In this document: positions 8,001 through 16,792 of the stretch, in pieces
Position numbering within the stretch: position 1 is the stretch's first letter
Layout of the letters: every line of letters begins with the position of its first letter
Origin: Elusimicrobium sp. An273
GTDB lineage: Bacteria; Elusimicrobiota; Elusimicrobia; Elusimicrobiales; Elusimicrobiaceae
Length of the DNA stretch: 64,000 nt
Reading direction: 5' to 3'
Assembly: GCF_002159705.1 (NCBI RefSeq)
Contig: NZ_NFJD01000001.1
Location: 62,001-126,000, forward strand
Program-made: the position numbers and the translations under genes
The notes under the pieces: generated by a model
Databases searched by the model: none
What the model saw: only the letters and a program-made list of their open reading frames with translations
What the model was told of the DNA's origin: nothing

Positions 8001-10943
8001 ACCTTCCTCAAACACAAGGACTTGCTGCCCGGCGGCGTATCGGTGTATTCCTTCCCGGTGGAACAGGAAGAACGCGGCGGCCTGGCGGTGGCGTGGTTTG
8101 GCGCCAGCAACTACACCTTCCACCAAGGTTCCGCCCAGCTGGAAATTCCGTTTGACAATAAAGAGCTCGGCGTTACGCTGGACGTTCCCGCTTCGGTGCG
8201 CCCCGGCGAAACGACGGCTTGGAAACTGACCGCCAAAGACATTACCGGCAGCCCCGTCAGCGGGCAGGCCAGCCTCACGGTGTACGACAAATCGCTGGAC
8301 TATTACGCCAAGCAGGAAAATCCGTTTACGCTGGCTTCCCTGTTTTCCCAAAACACCAGCCTGGGCGACCGCTCGGCCAGCGCCTTGCGCGGTTCCTTTT
8401 CCCGCGCGTATAACGCGCCGGAACGCCCGTATTTGGTGCCGCCTACCCTGCCGCAGTTAAACCTGCGCCTGCCGGTGCGTTTCTTTAGAAATATGGCCGT
8501 CGCCGGCGGCGCCATGCTGACCGCCGCCCCGCAGCTGATGAAAACGGCCAGCAACGTACTGCTGCAGCAAGAATCGGCGGTAATGGATACGGCGGCCGCC
8601 GCCCCCGCAGAAAGCCGCTCGGCCTATGCCGAAGAAGAAGCCGCCTCCGACGATGCGGCGCAAACGGCCTTGCGCACGGATTTTTCCGAAACGGCTTATT
8701 TCAACCCGGCCCTGCCGCTTGTCAACGGGCAGGCATCCGTCCGCTTTACCATGCCCCAAAGCCTGACGGCGTGGAACATTTTGGGCTTTGTGCTTACCAA
8801 AAATGCCGATTTCGGCGCGTTTTCCGCCCAAACCGTTACCCGCAAAGACTTTATGGTGCGCCTGCAAATGCCGCGTTTTTACCGCGAAGGAGACAAAGGC
8901 GTCCTGCAGGCGGCGCTGACTAACCTGACGGATAAAAAGCTTACCGCGGAAGTGGACATTGCCCTCCGCGCCGACAATGCCCCCGCCAACGAGGCCTTCG
9001 GTTTATCCAAAACCAAAAAGAGCCTTGCCGTCGGCGCCAACAGCACGGAATTTGTAACGTGGGAAATTACCGCTCCTTCCCAGCCGGCGCTTTATCAAGC
9101 CACCGTTACGGCGCGCAGCGGCAAAAACAGCGACGGCGAACAAAAAACCCTGCCGGTCTACCCCGGCAAAGAACGCCTGCTGGCCACCGTCAACACCGCG
9201 CTTAAAAACGGGGAAAACACGCTGGAAATTACCGAGTTAAACGACGTGCCCGACGCCGAAGCGCAAACCGCCGTTCTGACGCTGAACCCCAGTTTGGCGC
9301 TGTCGGTGCTCAACTCCATGCCGAACTTGCTTTCCACCCGCTATAACGACTTGGTTTCCTCGCTCAACCGCTACGTACCGCTGGCGGTCGTCAATACATT
9401 CTACACGCAGTACCCCCAGCTCAAAGAAGCCGTGGCCAAACTGCCCAAACGCACCGGCGTGAACGCTTCGTGGAACGAGTCCGACCCGCTGCGCCTTACC
9501 CTGCTGCAGCAAACGCCTTGGCTGCGCCAAGCGCAGGGTGCGGCCGTCCACACGGCGGATATTATTGATTTATTTAATCCGCAAATCGTGGCCAAAACGA
9601 AAGCCAAAGAATGGGCGAGAATCGTCAAATTCCAAAACGCAAACGGATCCTTTGCGTGGTTCCCCGGCGGGCAGGAAGACGAATATTTAACCCTCTACGC
9701 CCTGCATATGTTTGCCCAAGCGCTTTCCTACGGGGCCGACATTCCGCAGGAGCAAGCCCAAAAGGCCTTTGCCTACATCGTCCCGCGTATTGAAAAACGC
9801 CTGCAGGACGACAAAACCGGCTCGGAAACGACCGTGGCCTTTGCGTTGTATGCGGCGTACACGCTTTCGTCTTTCCCGCCCAACTGGGCGCAAACGGCAC
9901 AGGCCAAGCCGTATGTCAAACGCTGGGCGGACTACGCCGACCAGCTGGCCCGCTTTATGACGCCGCTGGGGCAAATTTATGCGGCCTCCGTCTACCACCG
10001 CTTGGGCGACGACGTAAAAGCCAACCGCTATCTGGACTTGGTGCTCTCGCGCATGAAACAAGACGAGCTGACGGGCGCCTATTTCGCGCCCGAGCCGCAA
10101 AGCTGGGTGTGGTACCGCGATACCCTTTCCACCCAAACGACCACCTTGCGCACGCTGTTGGAACTGCGCCCGGAATCGGATAAAATTGACCCGATGACCC
10201 AGTGGATTCTGTTCAACCGGCAAGTGAACGAATGGTCTGACCCCAAAGCCGCCGCACAGGCGATGTTTACCCTGCTTAAAGTCATGCAGCACAAAGGGGC
10301 CCTGTCGCTGCCGGTGGAATATACGGTGCAGTGGGGCGGAGAGAAGAAATCGTTCTCGTTTGAACCCTTTGACTGGACGGAAGACTTGCAGCTCGTGCGC
10401 CAAGGCGGCCAAATTACGCCGCAGGCGCTGCGGGCGCAAATTACCAAAAAAGGCGTGCTGACGGACTTTGCTTCCCTGTCGGTCATTTATCAGTCGGCCC
10501 AGGCCAAAGCCTCGCCCAAGGGCGTGCTCAACGTAACGCGCAAATACTACACCCGTTTTACTCAAGACGGCGTGCAGAAAATCCGCCCCGTGCAGGATTT
10601 GGGCGAAGTGCAGGTGGGCGACGAAGTGGAAGTGCACCTGACGCTTACTTCCGACAGCGCGTTTGAATACGTCCTGCTGACAGATCCCAAACCGGCCGGA
10701 TTTGAAAGTGACGAGCTGACCAGCGGCTGGACGCACGAGCCGCTGTGGCTCTACCGCGAAAACCGCGACGCCGAAACCAATTTCTTTATCAATTGGCTGC
10801 CGGCGGGCACGGTTACCTTGCGCTATGTGCTGCGCCCCACGCTGGAAGGCCGTTTTCACGCGCTGCCGGCGCAAACCCAGTCCATGTACGCGCCGGAGTT
10901 CGGCGCGCATACGGCGGCGGAAGTACTAAGCGTAAGCAAGTAA
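5001..10943 (+). CDS. Large alpha-2-macroglobulin family protein, secreted
   Basis: This 1980-residue protein has an N-terminal signal peptide (MKKTIRLIGALLFFPLALSA). A ~350-residue helical, TPR-like region follows. Next come macroglobulin domains including the MG2-type motif TDRPIYRPGQNV near residue 610, an A2M domain with FTMPQSLTAWNILGF near residue 1250, an alpha/alpha toroid region, and a C-terminal bait-receptor-like domain. Bacterial A2M proteins are periplasmic protease traps or envelope guards. Where a thioester CxEQ motif should lie (near residue 1440, LLSTRYNDLVSSLNRY) there is no Cys-Glu-Gln, so this belongs to the thioester-less, YfaS/Bacteroidota-like class. AAGGGG precedes the ATG. 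It is flanked by a strong terminator and appears monocistronic. Confidence 0.88.
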   Translation: MKKTIRLIGALLFFPLALSAQSLPKAEEAYAQGDFSRALTQYEAVLKTATGDDRLQAQLRKASCEYGLGEYMTAAQTMLSYDLPADDLWKARFLLYRIQMAEQVAAVYPSLMNEREIAAPNTSPEQWTLAQWNQQIDRDYQTLWALRAALINDPVERETLILDIQKTDTRRIPTLFDVVVHNWISRLQGQNAPVPLAREEAYFLDGTAQPLASRQETAQQLAYLLETAYLLDGKNRKDAKTFWRTQYILLPFDSPSLFRLTQPEKALQKAVEQLQLISGYTPQKMGFWNKLKNYVSPEGTAYGRSYAAYRAAQLLNVHDDPETALKICQYAQEELEGSYYTSLCEQLAQQITQNELSFDRLPQAYSHRPEISFSVRNAPAVYVRVYPTSREELQRLYHQVYLSDTVNSWNFLSQISSKNIPLFLDRAPLHTLSQAVSYEKPYRSKKISLKLPELENGFYVALASWDESFDEDKSPVLATVLNVTDLALFVTAAIEDNPDKYTAELTGSAHTYRPDLFRFYTVNLKTGLPEGNADLDIITAWNGTRQRGFTTEDGSSSVAREIVVSPNNDKRSSHFVNVLAQKDGSQAYTANAVYFHFYNKDLIRLFAQTDRPIYRPGQNVQLAVNAFEVLPRGLRVLPGRRVEIEVTNASGEKVFSAAPLLNEMGTASAQFVLPEETMLGYFQIRASVTAGGRSFRTYNSFRVEDFKRPDYELTLGDPAKTMEYGKAASIGGHAQYYMGAPLQNATVQYTVSRQRYVPPFYWWYPRILQAENTLLAEGKTTTDENGDFTVSFTPAAPEEEDASFAKYVVTAEVYDESGRAIDASRTYTLSAKPKLFKVEFSQGFYDAKKEISSLATIDLTDAQGKSVSGKVTVQVARLQNKLPQLEDEVYAHRTPSLEEWYQNAPEEKTVFSKTLNFKTPGPQKLALAALEEGVYRLKLKSDKADPQQMIFIVAAEQSALALPDVTLVQHAAYYPGETARVLLGAGALEGSKRVEVYWGDTFLKHKDLLPGGVSVYSFPVEQEERGGLAVAWFGASNYTFHQGSAQLEIPFDNKELGVTLDVPASVRPGETTAWKLTAKDITGSPVSGQASLTVYDKSLDYYAKQENPFTLASLFSQNTSLGDRSASALRGSFSRAYNAPERPYLVPPTLPQLNLRLPVRFFRNMAVAGGAMLTAAPQLMKTASNVLLQQESAVMDTAAAAPAESRSAYAEEEAASDDAAQTALRTDFSETAYFNPALPLVNGQASVRFTMPQSLTAWNILGFVLTKNADFGAFSAQTVTRKDFMVRLQMPRFYREGDKGVLQAALTNLTDKKLTAEVDIALRADNAPANEAFGLSKTKKSLAVGANSTEFVTWEITAPSQPALYQATVTARSGKNSDGEQKTLPVYPGKERLLATVNTALKNGENTLEITELNDVPDAEAQTAVLTLNPSLALSVLNSMPNLLSTRYNDLVSSLNRYVPLAVVNTFYTQYPQLKEAVAKLPKRTGVNASWNESDPLRLTLLQQTPWLRQAQGAAVHTADIIDLFNPQIVAKTKAKEWARIVKFQNANGSFAWFPGGQEDEYLTLYALHMFAQALSYGADIPQEQAQKAFAYIVPRIEKRLQDDKTGSETTVAFALYAAYTLSSFPPNWAQTAQAKPYVKRWADYADQLARFMTPLGQIYAASVYHRLGDDVKANRYLDLVLSRMKQDELTGAYFAPEPQSWVWYRDTLSTQTTTLRTLLELRPESDKIDPMTQWILFNRQVNEWSDPKAAAQAMFTLLKVMQHKGALSLPVEYTVQWGGEKKSFSFEPFDWTEDLQLVRQGGQITPQALRAQITKKGVLTDFASLSVIYQSAQAKASPKGVLNVTRKYYTRFTQDGVQKIRPVQDLGEVQVGDEVEVHLTLTSDSAFEYVLLTDPKPAGFESDELTSGWTHEPLWLYRENRDAETNFFINWLPAGTVTLRYVLRPTLEGRFHALPAQTQSMYAPEFGAHTAAEVLSVSK

Positions 10944-10954
10944 AAATCTCACGC

Positions 10955-10995
10955 AAAAAAACACCCCGAACGGAACTTCCGTTCGGGGTGTTTTT
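10955..10995. terminator. Bidirectional intrinsic terminator
   Basis: A perfect 15-bp inverted repeat (ACACCCCGAACGGAA and its complement, 10961-10991) is flanked by an A run on the left and a T run on the right. It can end both the A2M gene (plus) and the GT8 gene (minus). Confidence 0.85.
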
Positions 10996-11010
10996 ACAAG
11001 GCGCAAGCTT

Positions 11011-12033
11011 CTAAAACTCGGGCTTTAGCCAAGCCTTCAGCGCAAAACGAAGCGCCTTAACGGGACGTGCAAAACAATCCGGCATCAGCTGGAAAAACAC
11101 ACGGTTCTGCAGGCCGAATTTGCGGCAAAAGGCCACATAGGCCCGGCTGTCCTTGCGCACGGACACCGGCGCCCCGCCCTTTTTAATCCACTCGGCATAT
11201 CCGCGGTACCATTCCCGAAAATAATAATAACACCAAAATTTGCGCGGGCCCGTGCTGTGCACGATATACGCCCGTTTCAAATCGGCATGGGAAGAAGACG
11301 CCGGCCGGTTATAATCCCGCGGCAAAACCGTTGCCTGCCAGCCGAAATGATCCACCGCCACATTAATTACCGCCTGATCCGGCAAAAACAAATAATCCGC
11401 CCAGCGGGCCATTTGCGCATACAGCCAATCGGTAATTTCCGCATAGCGGCCGGGGCAAGGCAGCTTTCTGGTCAGGGCAAATACGCCCGCATTGTACCCG
11501 GGGGAGGAAGGATTTACCCCTTCCGGCACCGAAAAGAAATTGCGCGCGACCGTCGTCATCACCGGATCTAAGGTTATGCCGATACCGTTGGAAATTTGGT
11601 CAAACACGCCCGCCAATTCCTTGCGCACCAGCACATCGGAATCCAAAAACAGCACGCGTTCATAGCGGTCTAACAGCCGAAAGCATTCAAACCGGGCGTA
11701 CGACGCCGGAGTAAAAAGCGTAATACTCTTGCGGGCCGGCACCGGGTAGGGCATATCAAAATCCACCACCTGCACGCGGTCGGACAAAGACGTAAAAATT
11801 TGGCGCAGTTTATCATCGGCCTGCCAGATAAACACAAAAATATCGCTCTGCTCCGCCAACTGCGGGGAATGGCGAAGAAACGAATCAACCGATACATACG
11901 TGCAAAACGTAAAAGCGCGGCTGCAGGTCAGCACGACGGCCGTCTTCCGCGGCGAAGCAAGCTCCGTATGCAAATTGATCCGGCGGCGGTTTTCTGCACA
12001 CTGTTGCGCCGTATATTGCCAATCGCAAGACAT
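11011..12033 (-). CDS. Family 8 glycosyltransferase
   Basis: The protein has the GT8 (LgtC/GspA-like) layout. An N-terminal AVVLTCS strand starts the Rossmann-like fold, followed by a FTPASYARF segment and the metal-binding DxD motif in VLFLDSDVLV. Then come PGYNAGVF, and near the C-terminus IVHSTGPRKFW, which matches the conserved HxxGxxKPW region. The enzyme would add a hexose from a nucleotide sugar, probably to a lipopolysaccharide core or glycogen-like acceptor. I chose the ATG at 12033 because GGGGTG lies 4 nt before it. An in-frame ATG at 12045 would add four residues. It stands alone between convergent A2M and divergent nagF. Confidence 0.85.
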   Translation of the reverse strand: MSCDWQYTAQQCAENRRRINLHTELASPRKTAVVLTCSRAFTFCTYVSVDSFLRHSPQLAEQSDIFVFIWQADDKLRQIFTSLSDRVQVVDFDMPYPVPARKSITLFTPASYARFECFRLLDRYERVLFLDSDVLVRKELAGVFDQISNGIGITLDPVMTTVARNFFSVPEGVNPSSPGYNAGVFALTRKLPCPGRYAEITDWLYAQMARWADYLFLPDQAVINVAVDHFGWQATVLPRDYNRPASSSHADLKRAYIVHSTGPRKFWCYYYFREWYRGYAEWIKKGGAPVSVRKDSRAYVAFCRKFGLQNRVFFQLMPDCFARPVKALRFALKAWLKPEF

Positions 12034-12215
12034 AAAGCACCCCATTTATAAATGTAACTATTTGGAAGAATATCAAAAATAAACCGCCTCCGTCAAACCG
12101 CAGGGCCGGGGCGGCGGCCGGGCCCCGTCTGCAAGCCTGCGGCCTGCGCCTTTTTCTCTTCTTAAAAAAAGCCTGATAATATACTATAATGGAGGTAACC
12201 TTTGAAGGAGTTTTT

Positions 12216-14696
12216 ATGTCCAATACATTTACCGTTTATTCTCCCGTTGCGGGAGTAGCCGTTCCGTTGGAAAAAGTACCCGATCCCGTTTTCAGCGAAC
12301 ATATGCTGGGTGACGGCATCGCCATTGACCCGGTGGAAGACACCGTGTTTGCGTTATTTGATGGAAAAATTATCAATTTTAATAAAGAATCCCATGCGTT
12401 TGTGCTGGGCGCAAACGGCGTGGAAGTGCTGGTGCATGTAGGGTTGGAAACAGTTACCTTAAAAGGGGAAGGTTTCACGCCGCTGGCCAAGACGGGGGAT
12501 ATGGTAAAAAAAGGGCAGCCCCTGCTGAAATTTGATCCGAACGTCATCGCCCAAAAAGCCGCCAGCCCGCTGGTGATGGTGGTGGTTACGACCCCGCCGG
12601 AATCTTCCGTTGCAAATAAGGCGGACGGCATTTTGAAAGTGGGTGATCCGCTGTTTCAGCTGCCGTCAGTGCAGGCGGTCGAAGCCTCTTCTTCCGATGA
12701 ACCGCTCACGCAAAGCGCCCCCATTACCGTGATCAACCCCAACGGCCTGCATGCCCGCCCCGCCGGGGTGCTGGCCCAAATGGCGCTTAAATATCCGTTT
12801 ACCGTTGAAATCGTAAAACAGGGCACCGCCGCCAATGCAAAAAGCGTGGTAGCCATCATGGGTATGGCGCTGGCCTATAACGATACCGTTACGCTGCGCG
12901 CCGGCGGGCCGCAAGACCAGGCAAAAGCGTTCTTGGCGCAGCTGGAAACGGCCTTTAAAGAAGGGCTGGGCGAAAACACTTTTCCCGCGCCCGCGCCAAC
13001 GGCTGCACCCGCTTCGTCGGAGCAAAAAGCCTTAACCGCCTGTGCGGGGCTGGCGTTTGGAAAAGCGTTTCTGTATCACGCGGCCGATATTGCCTTTGAA
13101 GAAAACGCCGCCGATTCCGCCGCCGAACAAAAACGCCTGACAGACACACTGCAGGCGGTCATTGCGGAAACGGAAAGCAAAATCGCCTCCGAAAAGAATG
13201 AAGAAGCCAAAGCCATTTTAGGCGCGCATTTAAGCATTTTGCAAGATCCAGAACTGGCCAAACAGGCACAGCAATCCGTCCAGGCCGGCAAATCTGCCGC
13301 CTACGCCATCAGCGAGGCCATCCGCGCCAGCATCGGCGTACTGCAAAAAACCGCCAACGCCTTCTTAATGGAACGCGCCGCCGACTTGAAAGATTTGCGC
13401 CGCGCGCTGTTATTGCGTTTGGGCGGCAAAAGCCAAACCGCCCCGCAAGTGCCGCAAGGGTGCATTCTGGTGGCGGAAGAACTGCTTCCTTCCGAAGCGT
13501 CCGCCTTGGAAGGGCAAGTGGCCGGCGTGTTGTTAGCGGCCGGCTCTCCCACGGCGCATGCCAGCATTATTTTGCGCAATATGGGCATTCCCACCGTGGT
13601 GCGCGGCGGGCAGAAAGTGCTGGATATTCCGGCCGGAACCTCCATTTGCTTAGATGCCGACCACGCCCTTTTTACCGCAAATCCCACGCCTCAACAGCAG
13701 GCCGATTTTTCCAAACGCCTTGATCAACACCGCCAAGAACGCTTGGCGCAGGAACAAGCCGCCCACGAAAAAGCCTGCACGCAGGACGGCGTGCAAATTT
13801 GGGTAGAAGGAAATGTTTCCAACGAAAAAGAAGCCGCCCGCGCAATCACAAACGGGGCTGACGGGCTGGGCTTAGTACGCACGGAATTTTTATTCCACGG
13901 CCGCACGCAAGCCCCCTCCCAGCAGGAACAGCAGACCGCTTACCAAGCGGTGGTCAACGCCGCACAAGGCCGCCCGGTTACCCTGCGCACGCTAGACGCC
14001 GGGGGCGACAAGCCGCTTCCTTTCGTGCATATTCCCAAAGAGGAAAACCCGATTGTCGGCATTCGCGGCATACGCGCTTTTAAACACAACGAAGCTTTTT
14101 TCCGCACCCAACTGCGGGCCATGTTAAGCGTGGCGCCGCAAACGGGCAATTTGCGCATTATGCTGCCGATGGTGGCTTTTAGCGAAGAAATGGATTTTTT
14201 CAGACAGGTCATTTTAGAAGAAAAGCAAGCCTTGGGCGTTAAAAATAACGTGCAAATCGGGATGATGGTGGAAGTTCCTTCCGCGGCGCTCAGCAGCCGT
14301 CAAATGGCGGAACGGGCGGATTTCTTTTCCATCGGCACCAACGATTTAACGCAATATACCCTTGCCATTGACCGCGGCCACAAAGAATTAAGCGTCCTAG
14401 CCGATTCGCTCCACCCGGCCGTGCTGCGCCTGATCGGGCTTACCTGCGAAGGAGCCCGGCAGCAGGGCAAACCGGTGGCCGTCTGCGGCGCTATGGCAGG
14501 AGACTTGACCGCCATTCCTTTCCTGATAGGATTAGGCGTAACGGAACTGGCCGTAGGCGCAGGAGCGGTGGCGCAAATTAAAGCCCTGGTGCGCCGGCTT
14601 GACAGCCGCCGCTGCGGGCAAGCCGCGCAAAAAGCCGTTACGTTGGCCAGCGCAAAAGAAGTGCGCGCTTTGGCCAAGGCGGAATTTGGCGTATAG
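12216..14696 (+). CDS. nagF: PTS fusion protein EIIA(Glc)-HPr-Enzyme I, GlcNAc type
   Basis: Three phosphotransferase modules lie in one 826-residue protein. Residues ~1-150 are an EIIA(Glc)-like domain with the phospho-His in EVLVHVGLE (about residue 73). Residues ~165-255 are HPr with NPNGLHARPAG (His ~179). Residues ~275-826 are Enzyme I with the phospho-His in GSPTAHASI (~448), a PEP-binding LRTLDAGGDKPL segment and the C-terminal VCGAMAGD cysteine. The same architecture is NagF of Pseudomonas. The following nagB and nagA point to N-acetylglucosamine uptake. No EIIBC permease is in the window. Start 12216 is preferred because AAGGAG lies 5 nt upstream; an ATG at 12189 lacks this. Confidence 0.93.
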   Translation: MSNTFTVYSPVAGVAVPLEKVPDPVFSEHMLGDGIAIDPVEDTVFALFDGKIINFNKESHAFVLGANGVEVLVHVGLETVTLKGEGFTPLAKTGDMVKKGQPLLKFDPNVIAQKAASPLVMVVVTTPPESSVANKADGILKVGDPLFQLPSVQAVEASSSDEPLTQSAPITVINPNGLHARPAGVLAQMALKYPFTVEIVKQGTAANAKSVVAIMGMALAYNDTVTLRAGGPQDQAKAFLAQLETAFKEGLGENTFPAPAPTAAPASSEQKALTACAGLAFGKAFLYHAADIAFEENAADSAAEQKRLTDTLQAVIAETESKIASEKNEEAKAILGAHLSILQDPELAKQAQQSVQAGKSAAYAISEAIRASIGVLQKTANAFLMERAADLKDLRRALLLRLGGKSQTAPQVPQGCILVAEELLPSEASALEGQVAGVLLAAGSPTAHASIILRNMGIPTVVRGGQKVLDIPAGTSICLDADHALFTANPTPQQQADFSKRLDQHRQERLAQEQAAHEKACTQDGVQIWVEGNVSNEKEAARAITNGADGLGLVRTEFLFHGRTQAPSQQEQQTAYQAVVNAAQGRPVTLRTLDAGGDKPLPFVHIPKEENPIVGIRGIRAFKHNEAFFRTQLRAMLSVAPQTGNLRIMLPMVAFSEEMDFFRQVILEEKQALGVKNNVQIGMMVEVPSAALSSRQMAERADFFSIGTNDLTQYTLAIDRGHKELSVLADSLHPAVLRLIGLTCEGARQQGKPVAVCGAMAGDLTAIPFLIGLGVTELAVGAGAVAQIKALVRRLDSRRCGQAAQKAVTLASAKEVRALAKAEFGV

Positions 14697-14732
14697 TTTT
14701 GTTTTCAAAGCAAGAAGCTTCGGGAGCTGCGT

Positions 14733-15560
14733 ATGCGTTTGGTAGTAACCAAAATGAATTTGGGATTATGGGCGGCGGCGTATGTAAAAGAAAAAATACA
14801 CGCCTTCCGCCCAACGGCCGAAAAACCGTTCGTCATGGGGCTGCCCACCGGCGGCACCGTGGTGGATTTTTACGCCAACCTGCGGCTTTTTTACAAAGAA
14901 CATTTGTTGGATTTCCGGCATATTGTTACGTTTAATATGGATGAATATGTCGGGCTTCCGCAGGATCATCCCCAAAGCTACCACAGCTATATGCGCCAAA
15001 ATCTGTTTTCCGAGGTGAACATCCCCCCCGAAAACACTCATATCTTAGACGGGCAGGCGGCCAATTTGCCGCTGGAGTGCGCCCAGTACGAGCGGGCAAT
15101 CCGCCAAGCCGGCGGCATTCACTTGTTTCTGGGCGGGGTCGGGCGAAACGGGCATATCGCTTTTAACGAGCCAGGCTCCTCCTTTGACAGCCGCACCCGC
15201 CCCGTCAATTTAACGGCGGCCACCATACAGGCCAACTCGCGTTTCTTTTTAAACGACGTTCACCGCGTCCCCACGCAAGCCTTAACCGTGGGGATTGGCA
15301 CCATTTTGCAAGCGCAGGAACTTTTGTTTTTGGCCTCCGGCCCGTCCAAAGCGGGGGCGGTGGCGCAATTATGCAAACCGGGCCTTAGCGAAGCCTGCCC
15401 GCTTACGGCGCTTAAATTGCACCCCCACGCCACCCTGCTGGCGGACTCCGCCGCCTGCGCCCTGGCCGAAGGGCCCATCCGCCAACAGTTAGATGCGCTG
15501 ATGCACAGCCAGCCCGATGCGCCGCATTGGGTGGTGGAACTGCCTAAGGAGGCGCTATGA
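14733..15560 (+). CDS. nagB: Glucosamine-6-phosphate deaminase
   Basis: The 275-residue NagB-family protein would convert glucosamine-6-phosphate to fructose-6-phosphate and ammonia. Conserved segments are LPTGGTVVDFY (phosphate loop), FNMDEYVGL (general-base Asp), GGVGRNGHIAFNEPGS (catalytic Asp/His region, with Asn-Gly-His) and a C-terminal TALKLHPHAT. The canonical GxGxDGH reads GVGRNGH, so the Asp before Gly-His is replaced by Asn. A GGGAG site lies 6 nt before the ATG. It sits 36 nt after nagF and overlaps nagA by 4 nt, which defines a nagFBA operon. Confidence 0.93.
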   Translation: MRLVVTKMNLGLWAAAYVKEKIHAFRPTAEKPFVMGLPTGGTVVDFYANLRLFYKEHLLDFRHIVTFNMDEYVGLPQDHPQSYHSYMRQNLFSEVNIPPENTHILDGQAANLPLECAQYERAIRQAGGIHLFLGGVGRNGHIAFNEPGSSFDSRTRPVNLTAATIQANSRFFLNDVHRVPTQALTVGIGTILQAQELLFLASGPSKAGAVAQLCKPGLSEACPLTALKLHPHATLLADSAACALAEGPIRQQLDALMHSQPDAPHWVVELPKEAL

Positions 15561-16720
15561 ACGATTTTTTAATTACACCCGTTTGTGCCGTTACCCCGCA
15601 AGACACGCTTCAACAGGCGGCGATTTGGATTCAAAACGGGCACATCTTCCGCATCTTAGACGCGGAGGAACTTCCGCCGCAGGCCCAGCAGCTGCCCCGC
15701 ATTGAGGCAAAGGGCTGTGTGGCCATTGCTGGATTTATTGATCTGCATATTCACGGTTTTGCCGGTTTCGGCCCGGAACTGGCCGACCCGCAGGCCTTGC
15801 TGAATATGTCGGAAGCGTTGGCGCAAACCGGGGTATGTGCTTTCTGCCCCACGCTCTATTGCGCTAAACCGGCAGAGATGGAAAAACTGCTTCGCAAACT
15901 CCGCCCGGCGGTAGGGTTGGAAACGGGCGCCAAAATCATCGGATTTCACTTGGAGGGGCCGTTTATTTCCCCCAAAAAGCCGGGCGTGATGAAGCCGCAG
16001 GATATTGCGCCGGCCGATTTAAAAGCGTTTCAAAAAATTTGTGAAGCGGGCGACGGAACCATCGTTTCCGTTACCTTGGCGCCGGAATTGCCCGGCATTG
16101 AACCGGTGATTGATTACGCCAAACAAAACGGCATCCTGCTGCAAGCCGGCCACACCAACGCCACGTATGATGAATTTCTGCTGGGGGCGGCGCGCGGCGT
16201 TACCCACGTAACCCATTTATTTAACGCCATGAGCCCTTTCAACCACCGCGAGCCGGGCGTGGCGGGCGCGGCGCTGATGCATCCCGGTATTTCGTGCGAA
16301 CTGATTGCCGACGGCGTGCATGTGCACCCGGACATTGTGTCCTTTTTGCGCACGGTCAAACCGATTGAAAAAATTATTGCCATTACGGACGCGCTCCTTC
16401 CCACCGGGCAAAAAGAGGGCCCCTTCCTTGCCAACGCGGAGGAAGTGGTCTTTAAGGGCGGCGTCTGGCGGCGTCGGAAGGACGGCGTGATCGCCGGCTC
16501 GGCCCTTACCATGGCCCAAGCGTTTAAAACGCTGTTGGACTGCGGCTACACCTTGCCGCAGGCGGCGGCGTGCACTTCGTCCAATGCGGCCCGCTTAATA
16601 GGCCTCTCCAAGTATGGCGCGTTGGAAGAAGGAGCCTCGGCCGATATTGTATTGCTGAACGCTTCTTTTGAGCCGGAAAAAGTATTTTTACGCGGGCAAA
16701 TGCGGGTGCCGGCAGATTAA
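15557..16720 (+). CDS. nagA: N-acetylglucosamine-6-phosphate deacetylase
   Basis: This 387-residue amidohydrolase would remove the acetyl group from GlcNAc-6-P to feed NagB. The metal-binding DLHIHGFAGFG motif lies near residue 62. It is followed by GFHLEGPFISPKKPG (metal-ligand Glu), the VTHLFNAMSPFNHREPG substrate-binding motif and ITDALLPTG with the catalytic Asp. Its ATG overlaps the nagB stop (ATGA), which indicates translational coupling. A strong terminator follows at 16738. Confidence 0.95.
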   Translation: MNDFLITPVCAVTPQDTLQQAAIWIQNGHIFRILDAEELPPQAQQLPRIEAKGCVAIAGFIDLHIHGFAGFGPELADPQALLNMSEALAQTGVCAFCPTLYCAKPAEMEKLLRKLRPAVGLETGAKIIGFHLEGPFISPKKPGVMKPQDIAPADLKAFQKICEAGDGTIVSVTLAPELPGIEPVIDYAKQNGILLQAGHTNATYDEFLLGAARGVTHVTHLFNAMSPFNHREPGVAGAALMHPGISCELIADGVHVHPDIVSFLRTVKPIEKIIAITDALLPTGQKEGPFLANAEEVVFKGGVWRRRKDGVIAGSALTMAQAFKTLLDCGYTLPQAAACTSSNAARLIGLSKYGALEEGASADIVLLNASFEPEKVFLRGQMRVPAD

Positions 16721-16737
16721 TGGGCAGCTCCAATCAC

Positions 16738-16773
16738 AAAAAAGCCGGGAGAAAAAATCTCCCGGCTTTTTAT
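16738..16773. terminator. Bidirectional intrinsic terminator
   Basis: AAAAGCCGGGAG pairs with CTCCCGGCTTTT around a 7-nt A-rich loop, with A and T tracts on both sides. It separates the nag operon from the convergent pilin-like genes. Confidence 0.85.
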
Positions 16774-16792
16774 ATTTCGCAAAAACCGTTTC

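Noticed and set aside
9687-10910. 407-codon frame antisense to the A2M gene
   Set aside because: Its long length comes from GC-rich codon structure on the other strand. The composition is Arg/His/Gly-rich, without domains or ribosome binding site.
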